DNA from: Verrucomicrobiota bacterium
GTDB lineage: Bacteria; Verrucomicrobiota; Verrucomicrobiia; Limisphaerales; SXQI01
Length of the DNA stretch: 16,920 bases
NCBI GenBank assembly: GCA_008933045.1
Contig: WBXJ01000033.1
Span: 1-16,920, forward strand
Direction: 5' to 3'
Shown: piece by piece, positions 1 through 6,047 of the stretch
Numbering within the stretch: the stretch's first letter is position 1
Layout: every line of letters begins with the position of its first letter
The notes under the pieces: generated by a model
The model's input: the letters and a program-made list of their open reading frames with translations, nothing else
The model's database searches: none
Told to the model about the DNA's origin: nothing
Made by a program: the position numbers and the translations under genes

Positions 1-118
1 CGGAAAAAAGCGATCCTCGGATCACATCAGCCGAAGGAGTTTGAGCCAATACAGGCTGGGTTTGGAACGTAGCAGCGGTCAACAGGGCGAAAACGAATTT
101 CAGTGGCGAATAATTCAT
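1..118 (-). CDS. N-terminal fragment of a secreted protein, function unknown (runs off left edge)
   Basis: An ATG at 118 reading leftwards opens a frame of 39 codons that continues past the window edge. The first residues are MNYSPLKFVFALLTAATF, then QTQPVLAQTPSADVI. This is a textbook Sec signal peptide: one lysine near the start, a hydrophobic core of about 12 residues, and a VLA-Q type signal peptidase I site near residue 24. The mature part begins with a polar QTPSAD stretch and is too short to assign to a family. It is divergent from the hydroxylase gene at 328, sharing a 209-bp intergenic region. No strong ribosome binding site is visible in front of the ATG. Export is well supported; nothing can be said about function. 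Confidence 0.7.
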   Translation of the reverse strand, partial: MNYSPLKFVFALLTAATFQTQPVLAQTPSADVIRGSLFS

Positions 119-147
119 ATAATAAGGCTTCAACGCGGTGTGCAACT

Positions 148-164
148 CTGATTTACCCAATCAG
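148..164. repeat. Short inverted repeat in divergent intergenic region
   Basis: CTGATT (148-153) and AATCAG (159-164) form a perfect 6-bp inverted repeat around a 5-nt loop. It lies about 30 bp upstream of the minus-strand secreted gene and about 75 bp upstream of the candidate -35 of the hydroxylase gene. It could be a small operator or chance; the arms are short. Confidence 0.25.
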
Positions 165-189
165 TCTATTCACCCACGCCGCTATTACC

Positions 190-209
190 AACCAAAACCG
201 GAACCAAAA
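190..209. repeat. Direct repeat AACCAAAA, 12-bp period
   Basis: AACCAAAA occurs at 190-197 and again at 202-209, separated by CCGG. The 12-bp spacing is close to one helical turn, and the pair lies upstream of the -35 candidate of the hydroxylase gene, so an activator or repressor site is possible. No other copy was noticed by eye nearby. Confidence 0.25.
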
Positions 210-240
210 TCTCGTTAGTCAAACAACCTGAACTTTTCGG

Positions 241-268
241 TTTACGCAGAGGCATTTGGTAGTATAAT
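241..268 (+). promoter_or_regulatory. Candidate sigma70-type promoter of the hydroxylase gene
   Basis: A perfect -10 hexamer TATAAT lies at 263-268. With a 16-bp spacer it is preceded by TTTACG (241-246), matching four of six bases of the -35 consensus. Transcription would begin near 275 and leave a 5' leader of about 50 nt before the ATG at 328. This is the best promoter match seen in the window. Confidence 0.5.
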
Positions 269-327
269 AAAGAGCTGGTCGCGGATTGTGGTTTGAATTC
301 GAATACAACTGCGAGAGCCCTTAAAAC

Positions 328-924
328 ATGATCTCATTTATTACTTGGTGTGCGGTTGGTGCGTTCTCGGGCGTGGTTTTCTCCTCATTTTTTGAGTGGA
401 CGCTTCATCGCTTCATTATGCACCGTCCCTTGGGCCCTTTCCGTTACCCGTTTGAAGCACATGCGATCGTGCATCACCAGACTTTCAAAGCAGACCACAC
501 TTATCATCTGATCAATGAAGAGGATAAGAAAACGATTCCAATGGCTTGGTGGAATGGTCCGGTTTTGGTCTTTTTCTGTCAGATGCCAATGCTGATTGCG
601 GCCATCATTTGGCAAAAATGGGCGATACTTGTTGGCGGAGCCGTGGCTTGCAGTGCCTATTACGCAACCTACGAATACATCCACTGGTGCATGCACCTTC
701 CTCGGAAACGGTTTGTTGAGCGTTCGGGAGTTTTTTTCCGACTTAATGGTCATCATTTGCTGCACCATCGTTACATGGGTAAGAATTTTAACGTCGTGTT
801 TCCATTGGCCGACTTATTGCTAGGCACTCTGGTGATTCGGTCACAAATTAAGTTCGCTCAGCCTCAAGGTCCGTTCATTCCTAACGTTCAACCGAAGCTG
901 ACCAACCACGCTGCCCATGCCTAA
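328..924 (+). CDS. Fatty acid hydroxylase / sterol desaturase superfamily membrane protein
   Basis: This 198-residue protein is an integral-membrane, di-iron oxygenase-type enzyme of the fatty acid hydroxylase superfamily. The histidine clusters that bind the iron pair in this family are all present: H27-x4-H32, H45-x3-H49-H50, H119-x3-H123 and H142-H143-x2-H146-H147, followed by the NFNVVFPLADLLLGT segment that closes many members. Hydrophobic stretches at about residues 4-22, 78-95 and 99-113 are likely membrane segments that place the histidines on the cytoplasmic face. By family knowledge such enzymes hydroxylate or desaturate lipids, sterols or carotenoids with O2. The exact substrate cannot be read from the sequence, and at about 200 residues it is on the short side for the superfamily. 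It begins at ATG 328 with only a weak GAGAG motif upstream. It is followed after 84 bp by the importer genes, from which a short hairpin separates it. Confidence 0.85.
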   Translation: MISFITWCAVGAFSGVVFSSFFEWTLHRFIMHRPLGPFRYPFEAHAIVHHQTFKADHTYHLINEEDKKTIPMAWWNGPVLVFFCQMPMLIAAIIWQKWAILVGGAVACSAYYATYEYIHWCMHLPRKRFVERSGVFFRLNGHHLLHHRYMGKNFNVVFPLADLLLGTLVIRSQIKFAQPQGPFIPNVQPKLTNHAAHA

Positions 925-934
925 AAAGCCTTTT

Positions 935-952
935 CTTTCCAAACTTGGAAAG
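935..952 (+). terminator. Hairpin after hydroxylase gene (weak terminator candidate)
   Basis: CTTTCCA (935-941) and TGGAAAG (946-952) form a perfect 7-bp stem with a 4-nt loop, 10 bp after the hydroxylase stop codon. No T-run follows it, so intrinsic termination on the plus strand is doubtful. It may stabilise a transcript end or separate this gene from the importer operon. The hairpin also covers the alternative GTG start at 952, one reason to prefer ATG 1009 for the next gene. Confidence 0.3.
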
Positions 953-973
953 TGAGGTTGCTTGCCAAAATCA

Positions 974-1002
974 TTGTCACGGGTCGCCAGATTTTTTATG
1001 GT
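974..1002 (+). promoter_or_regulatory. Candidate promoter of the sugar importer operon
   Basis: TTGTCA (974-979, five of six -35 consensus bases) is followed after 17 bp by TATGGT (997-1002, four of six -10 bases). The predicted start point falls at about 1009, which is the preferred ATG, so a transcript from here would be leaderless or nearly so. The -10 match is weak. Confidence 0.25.
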
Positions 1003-1008
1003 GGGTGG

Positions 1009-2001
1009 ATGAAGCCATTTTTGCACTGTTTGGCAGCCGTTTTTATCGGTCTGTTCTGTAGCTTATCCGTCACGGGAGCTGGTAAAAACCTTACGATCGC
1101 GGTCATCCCTAAGGGCACAAGTCACGAGTTTTGGAAATCAATCCACGCAGGAGCTGTGAAAGCCAAGCTGGAACTTGAGGAACAAGGCTACAAAATCAAC
1201 CTGATCTGGAAGGGTCCCCTGCGTGAGGATGATCGAGATCAACAGATCGCGGTTGTCGAGAATTTTGTTGCTCGACGCGTGGATGGAATTGTGTTGGCCC
1301 CGCTGGACTCCCGAGCACTTGTGGCACCTGTGGAAACTGCGCAATCCGTTAAAATCCCCGTCGTTATCATTGATTCCGGACTGAAGTCTGACCGCTACTC
1401 GAGCTATATCGCGACGGATAACTACCACGGCGGCCAGTTGGGTGCGGAGCACTTAGCCAACATGCTCAATGGAAATGGGAAAGTCATCCTTGTGCGATAT
1501 CAAGTCGGATCCGCGAGCACGGAGGAACGTGAAGCGGGATTCATGAATGTGATGACTAACAAGTTTCCGAGTATCCAAATCATCTCACAAAACCAATATG
1601 CCGGACCGACTCGAGATTCAGCGTATAAGGCGGTGCAGGATCTACTCAACCGTTACGGTAAAGAGGTGAATGGAATTTTTGCACCCTGCGAACCCGTCAC
1701 GATCGGGATCATGATGGCGTTGCGAGATATGGGGAAAGCTGGTGGCATTGTGAAGCTCGTTGGTTTTGATGCTGGCACGCAATCGGTTGAGGGATTAGCC
1801 AAGGGTGATGTGCAAGGATTGGTGGTGCAGAATCCGATGAAAATGGGATATCTGGGCGTCAAAGCGATCGTCGACATATCCCAAAAGAAACCGGTTGAAA
1901 AAAAGGTGGATACCGGCGTCCAAGTCGTCACTAAGGAGAATATGGATCAACCGGAGAAGCGCGATTTATTGTATCCTCCGCTGGATAAATACCTGAAGTG
2001 A
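1009..2001 (+). CDS. Sugar ABC transporter, periplasmic substrate-binding protein (RbsB-like, Peripla_BP_4)
   Basis: The 330-residue product captures a small ligand in the periplasm and delivers it to the ATPase/permease encoded next. A Sec signal peptide (MKPFLHCL..., hydrophobic to about residue 20, likely cleaved near VTGA24) precedes two Rossmann-like lobes of the RbsB/LacI type. Landmarks aligned by eye to ribose-binding protein are F41-W42 (FF in RbsB), D122, R174 in EEREAGF, D254 in GFDAG and Q274 in VVQNP, with near-identical spacings. Three ribose contacts differ: A97 for Asn, S123 for Arg and C227 for Asn, so the ligand is probably another sugar or sugar-like compound. ATG 1009 is chosen over an in-frame GTG at 952 because it starts the signal peptide directly; a GTGGGTGG run precedes it. 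The ATPase gene follows after 30 bp. Confidence 0.9.
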   Translation: MKPFLHCLAAVFIGLFCSLSVTGAGKNLTIAVIPKGTSHEFWKSIHAGAVKAKLELEEQGYKINLIWKGPLREDDRDQQIAVVENFVARRVDGIVLAPLDSRALVAPVETAQSVKIPVVIIDSGLKSDRYSSYIATDNYHGGQLGAEHLANMLNGNGKVILVRYQVGSASTEEREAGFMNVMTNKFPSIQIISQNQYAGPTRDSAYKAVQDLLNRYGKEVNGIFAPCEPVTIGIMMALRDMGKAGGIVKLVGFDAGTQSVEGLAKGDVQGLVVQNPMKMGYLGVKAIVDISQKKPVEKKVDTGVQVVTKENMDQPEKRDLLYPPLDKYLK

Positions 2002-2031
2002 CGCGTTAGCGAGTCTTCATCCCCACGTTGC

Positions 2032-3528
2032 ATGAGTGTCCCAAGGCTGCGTATCACCAAGGTCAAAAAGTGCTTTGGTGCAACACAGGCATTGCGTGAT
2101 GTTTCTTTGGTGGTGGGTTCCGGCGAGGTGCACGCGCTGATCGGCGAAAACGGCGCGGGCAAAAGCACCCTCATGAAAATACTGAGCGCAGCCCATTCTG
2201 CTGATGGAGGAGAAATCCAGCTCGACGGTCAAGTATTTGCTCCAGCGACCCCGCTCGAGGCTCGGAGTGCAGGGGTAGCGATGATTTACCAGGAGCTGAG
2301 CTTAGTTCCCCATTTGTCCGTCGAAGAAAATATTCTTTTGGGAAGGGAACCTCAACGATTGGGTTGGATCGATCGGAGCGAACGTCGGCGTCTAGCCTTG
2401 GCCGCGTTGGCAAAACTTAACCAACAGCATCTCCCGCTGAAGGTGCCCGTCAACCAACTCTCTCTGGCCCAGCAACAGATGGTGGAGATCGCTCGAGCCT
2501 TGGTCGGATCACCCCGAGTCTTGATCATGGATGAACCCACCAGTTCGCTCACTCAGGTCGATACGAAGAATTTATTTGAAGTGATCCTCCGGTTGAGAGA
2601 CAGCGGGGTTAGCATTATTTACATCAGTCATTTTTTGGAGGAATGTCTTGAACTAGCCTCCCATTACACCGTTCTTCGGGATGGCGAGAGTGTCGGTATG
2701 GGCCGCATGACACGCGAGGCGTTGCCGGGGATCATGCGCCTGTTGGTGGGGCGGGAACTGAGTGAAGTCTACCCTCGCGTGCCCCATTCCGTAGGTGCCA
2801 CTCTGCTGGAAGTCACGCAGTTACGAGGCGTTCTGAAACCTAGAAATGTCAGTTTCCAACTTCGAGCTGGGGAGATCCTTGGAATTGCGGGGATTATCGG
2901 CGCAGGACGCACGGAGACCTTACGCGCACTGTTTGGGCTTGATCCTCAGATCGGTGGGGAAGTGAAGCTGCGTGGGAGCTCCTGCAATCGGGCTACTCCT
3001 CGAGCTTGGCTACAAAAGCGAGTGGGCTATTTAAGTGAAAATCGCAAGGAAGAGGGCCTCATGCTGGGTCGAAGCATTAGCGACAACCTCCTCCTCAGTA
3101 ATTTGCATCCCTGCGCCACCGGAGGATTTATCAACCGTCGACGCCAGGATCGGCTCGCTTCGAGTTGGATGTCAACGCTCGGCGTCAAGGCTCGCAACTC
3201 GGCACAAAATATCAGCGACCTGTCCGGTGGGAATCAGCAAAAAGTGGCTCTAGGTCGGCTGCTCCATCACGATGCAGAGATTCTGCTGCTCGATGAACCC
3301 ACACGCGGGATTGATGTGGGCAGTAAGGCACAAATCTACCAAATCATCGGGCAGTTAGCAGCGGCTGGAAAATCAGTCATTTTTATCAGCTCCTATCTTC
3401 CTGAACTCCTCGGAGTCTGTGATACCATCGGCGTCATGTGCCGTGGCACCATTCGTACCATCCGTCCGGCGCCCGAGTGGACCGAACACAGCATTATTGC
3501 CACCGCGATCGGCCAAGATGAAAACTGA
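2032..3528 (+). CDS. Sugar ABC transporter ATP-binding protein, two tandem ABC domains (RbsA/MglA type)
   Basis: This 498-residue cytoplasmic ATPase powers the importer. It is a fused double ABC protein, as usual for ribose/galactose-type carbohydrate importers. Domain 1 has Walker A GENGAGKST (38-46), a signature LSLAQ (143-147), Walker B with DEPT (167-170) and the switch histidine H200. Domain 2 has GIIGAGRTE (287-295), where the Walker A lysine is replaced by arginine, then LSGGNQQK (397-404) and DEPTRGIDVG (421-430). The degenerate second Walker A and the LSxAQ signature in domain 1 are normal for this family and not signs of decay. Its length matches RbsA (about 500). The final bases overlap the permease start by 11 bp, implying translational coupling. 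No clear Shine-Dalgarno precedes ATG 2032. Confidence 0.95.
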   Translation: MSVPRLRITKVKKCFGATQALRDVSLVVGSGEVHALIGENGAGKSTLMKILSAAHSADGGEIQLDGQVFAPATPLEARSAGVAMIYQELSLVPHLSVEENILLGREPQRLGWIDRSERRRLALAALAKLNQQHLPLKVPVNQLSLAQQQMVEIARALVGSPRVLIMDEPTSSLTQVDTKNLFEVILRLRDSGVSIIYISHFLEECLELASHYTVLRDGESVGMGRMTREALPGIMRLLVGRELSEVYPRVPHSVGATLLEVTQLRGVLKPRNVSFQLRAGEILGIAGIIGAGRTETLRALFGLDPQIGGEVKLRGSSCNRATPRAWLQKRVGYLSENRKEEGLMLGRSISDNLLLSNLHPCATGGFINRRRQDRLASSWMSTLGVKARNSAQNISDLSGGNQQKVALGRLLHHDAEILLLDEPTRGIDVGSKAQIYQIIGQLAAAGKSVIFISSYLPELLGVCDTIGVMCRGTIRTIRPAPEWTEHSIIATAIGQDEN

Positions 3529-4534
3529 ACATCAGCCAATCTTAGACGAGCAAACTCGCCGTGTGAACTTGCAGCAGGTCATCAATCTGCTCGGACCTTT
3601 TCTTATTCTGGCGTTCGTGGTGATGTTTTTCGCGATCATCATGCCCGGGGAAGTCGCCGACACTTTTTTTTCCGCCTACAATTTTAAATTAATTCTCACA
3701 CAAACTGTCGTGGTGGCGATTGGTTCCATCGGCATGACGATGATCATCGTCAGTGGCGGCATCGACCTTTCCGTGGGGTCGGTAGTGGCCCTCACCAGCG
3801 TTCTGGGGGCCGTCCTCATCAAGAGTGGGTCCTCGATGGGGATGATGATTTTGGCGGTTCTAGCGACCGGTGGTTTGATTGGCCTCCTGAATGGCGTGAT
3901 CATCTCAGTGTTTCGCATGACTCCATTTATTGTGACGCTGGGAATGTTGGGCATCGCCCGAGGCTTAACCAAAAGGTTGGCCGATAACCAGACTGTCAAT
4001 CTGCCAGATATTGCCCTGCCCTCTGTGGGATTATTGATGGCAGATCCTGATCCGAATGGCTATTTCGTCGCGCCCGGTATCGCAGTGGTGATCGACCTCG
4101 CCATCATTATGGCGTTGGTTTTGAACCACAGTGTTTTTGGTCGCTATATTTTCGCGATTGGTTCGAACGAAGCTACGGCCCGCCTGTGCGGTGTCCGGAC
4201 GCGATTGGTCAAACTGAGTGTCTATACGCTTTCGGGCGTCTTTTTTGGTCTCGCGGGACTGATGCAGTTTTCCCGATTGCGTCAGGGAGATCCGAGCACT
4301 GCACTGGGTATCGAGCTTGATATCATCGCTGCCGTCGTGATCGGCGGAGCGAGTCTCAACGGTGGCACAGGAAGCATCCTAGGCTCGATGATTGGTGCGC
4401 TGACAATGGCGGTTCTACGCAGTGGTTCCACGCAGATCGATTGGCCGAATTACGTTCAGGAGATTATTATAGGCACGGTAATCATCCTTGCTGTCGGTCT
4501 CGATAAATGGCGTCAATCCCGCGGTCGCCAATGA
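3518..4534 (+). CDS. Sugar ABC transporter permease (RbsC-like, BPD_transp_2)
   Basis: The 338-residue membrane protein forms the translocation channel of the importer, presumably as a homodimer on the double ATPase. It is strongly hydrophobic, with around eight to ten membrane segments beginning at about residue 20. It carries family landmarks GGIDLSVG (80-87), IGSNEATARLCGV and the ELDIIAAVVIGGASLNGG motif near the C-terminus. The ATG at 3518 lies inside the end of the ATPase gene (11-bp overlap) and gives a normal RbsC length. An open frame extends further upstream to 3419, but its extra 33 residues are proline-rich, unlike the family, and lie wholly within the ATPase coding sequence. No kinase, isomerase or regulator follows; the next gene is convergent. 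Confidence 0.93.
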   Translation: MKTEHQPILDEQTRRVNLQQVINLLGPFLILAFVVMFFAIIMPGEVADTFFSAYNFKLILTQTVVVAIGSIGMTMIIVSGGIDLSVGSVVALTSVLGAVLIKSGSSMGMMILAVLATGGLIGLLNGVIISVFRMTPFIVTLGMLGIARGLTKRLADNQTVNLPDIALPSVGLLMADPDPNGYFVAPGIAVVIDLAIIMALVLNHSVFGRYIFAIGSNEATARLCGVRTRLVKLSVYTLSGVFFGLAGLMQFSRLRQGDPSTALGIELDIIAAVVIGGASLNGGTGSILGSMIGALTMAVLRSGSTQIDWPNYVQEIIIGTVIILAVGLDKWRQSRGRQ

Positions 4535-4541
4535 ATCTGGG

Positions 4542-4562
4542 ATGCCCCATGGTAAGGGGCGT
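4542..4562. terminator. GC-rich hairpin between convergent genes (weak terminator candidate)
   Basis: GCCCC (4544-4548) and GGGGC (4556-4560) form a stem around a 7-nt loop, extendable by one T-G and one A-T pair. It sits in the 46-bp gap between the stops of the permease (plus) and the DUF1501 gene (minus), where a shared terminator would be expected. No T-run flanks it on either strand, so the call is weak. Confidence 0.3.
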
Positions 4563-4580
4563 AATACTCGAGGGACTCGG

Positions 4581-6032
4581 TTAGGAAAGTATTCCCTTCA
4601 CCACTTGGCCTTCAACATCAGTCAGTCGATAATCACGGCCTTGGAATCTGTAGGTCAATCGTTCGTGGTTGAAACCAAGTTGATGAAGCAGTGTTGCCTG
4701 TAGATCATAGACACTGACTTTGTCCCTCGCGACGCTGAAGCCGAGTTCATCGGATTCACCATACATCGAGCCTCCTTTCACCCCACCGCCCGCCACAACC
4801 ATTGTATAACAATCAGGGAAATGATCACGACCTAGGATTTCTCCATTGGCGGTGCGACCTTCACGAAAGGGAGTCCTACCAAACTCACCACCCAAAACTA
4901 CGAGAGTGTCGTCGAGCAATCCTCTCTGACGCAAATCCTTGAGGAGAGCCGCGACGGGTCGATCCATGGTGGCGCACTTGGTGGTTAATCCTCCGCGAAT
5001 ATCTTCGCCGGAGGAGGTGCCATGAAAATCCCATCCCCAATCAAACAATTGCACGTAGCGCACTCCTTGCTCAACCAATCGACGGGCTAATAAACAATTG
5101 TTGGCGAAACTAGATTCACCGGGTTTGGCTCCGTAAGCCTCAATCGTCGCCGCAGATTCTCGATTGATATCCATGACTTCGGGAACGGACATCTGCATCC
5201 GATAAGCTAATTCATATTGGGCGATGCGCGTCTGGGTTTCAGGATGGCCAAGTTCAGCCGCCTGAATTTCATTCAATTCCCGTAACGTATCTAGGCTCAT
5301 GCGGCGAACCTCACGATCGAGACCAGGGGGATCGGAAGCGTAAAGGACTGGATCGCCCTTCGAACGGCATTGCACCCCTTGGTAAATTGAAGGGAGAAAC
5401 CCACTCCCGAACGAGTTCTTGCCGCCGTTGGGTTGGACACCACTTGAGATCAGCACGACAAAGCCGGGGAGGTTTTGATTTTCTGTTCCCAATCCGTAAG
5501 TCACCCACGCCCCCATCGAAGGTCGCCCTGAGCGTGGTGACCCGGTATAAACTAATAGCTCCGCTGGCGCGTGATTGAATTGATCGGTAGACATGGAACG
5601 AATGACGCACAGTTCATCCGCAACCGAGTGAAGATGGGGAATCGCGTCCGACATCCACACACCGCCTTTGCCGTATTGCGCGAAGGTTCTTGGTGTGCCG
5701 AGTAATTTGGGTGTGCCCGAGGTAAACGCAAACCGCTTACCTTTAACAAAGGCATCAGGACAATCTTGACCGTTGCGTTTCACTAGCTCTGGCTTGTAAT
5801 CAAAAAGATCGAGGTGCGGAGGTGAACCGGTGAGGTGTAAGTAAATAACACGCTTAGCACGGGCCTTAAAATGAGGTAGCCGTGGAGCCAGCCGATCCGA
5901 AGGCATCACGGGTGATGCCGAGGCCCCGCCCTTCAACAAAGAAGCCAACGCCATCGCACCCAAACCCTGAGCAGACCTGCCAAGGAAATGTCGACGGGTA
6001 GTTGCTTGTAATTGGTTTAATAATGGATTCAT
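4581..6032 (-). CDS. DUF1501 domain protein, Tat-exported (alkaline-phosphatase-like fold)
   Basis: This 483-residue protein begins with a twin-arginine signal: TTRRHFLGRSAQG with R13-R14, a hydrophobic stretch, and an Ala/Ser-rich end near residue 40. It is therefore probably exported folded. The body matches the DUF1501 family, often labelled sulfatase-like and related to the alkaline phosphatase superfamily. Visible motifs are HLTGSPPHLDLFDYKPEL after the signal, the QLFDWGWDFHG segment, LGGEFGRTPF (E383-G385-R386) and GRDHFP (402-406), where metal or substrate binding is likely. The enzymatic activity of the family is not established. The ATG at 6032 is supported by an AGAGGAA ribosome binding site six bases upstream. 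It lies 15 bp after the stop of the PSD1/DUF1549/DUF1553 gene, and the two families are regularly encoded together in planctomycetes and verrucomicrobia. Confidence 0.9.
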   Translation of the reverse strand: MNPLLNQLQATTRRHFLGRSAQGLGAMALASLLKGGASASPVMPSDRLAPRLPHFKARAKRVIYLHLTGSPPHLDLFDYKPELVKRNGQDCPDAFVKGKRFAFTSGTPKLLGTPRTFAQYGKGGVWMSDAIPHLHSVADELCVIRSMSTDQFNHAPAELLVYTGSPRSGRPSMGAWVTYGLGTENQNLPGFVVLISSGVQPNGGKNSFGSGFLPSIYQGVQCRSKGDPVLYASDPPGLDREVRRMSLDTLRELNEIQAAELGHPETQTRIAQYELAYRMQMSVPEVMDINRESAATIEAYGAKPGESSFANNCLLARRLVEQGVRYVQLFDWGWDFHGTSSGEDIRGGLTTKCATMDRPVAALLKDLRQRGLLDDTLVVLGGEFGRTPFREGRTANGEILGRDHFPDCYTMVVAGGGVKGGSMYGESDELGFSVARDKVSVYDLQATLLHQLGFNHERLTYRFQGRDYRLTDVEGQVVKGILS

Positions 6033-6038
6033 ACGCGC

Positions 6039-6045
6039 TTCCTCT
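6039..6045 (-). promoter_or_regulatory. Ribosome binding site of the DUF1501 gene
   Basis: AGAGGAA on the minus strand sits 6 nt before ATG 6032, within the 15-bp gap after the upstream stop codon. It is one of the few good Shine-Dalgarno sequences in the window, and it fixes the start of the DUF1501 gene. Confidence 0.6.
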
Positions 6046-6047
6046 GG

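Noticed and set aside
952..1008. N-terminal extension of the binding protein from GTG 952
   Set aside because: The added 19 residues precede a complete signal peptide starting at ATG 1009, and the GTG lies in a hairpin stem.
2881..2920. Loss of the Walker A lysine in the second ATPase domain as a sign of decay
   Set aside because: An arginine in GxxGAGRTE is the normal state in RbsA/MglA proteins.
3419..3517. Upstream extension of the permease frame
   Set aside because: It lies inside the ATPase gene in another frame, and its Pro/Ser/Arg-rich sequence is unlike RbsC N-termini.
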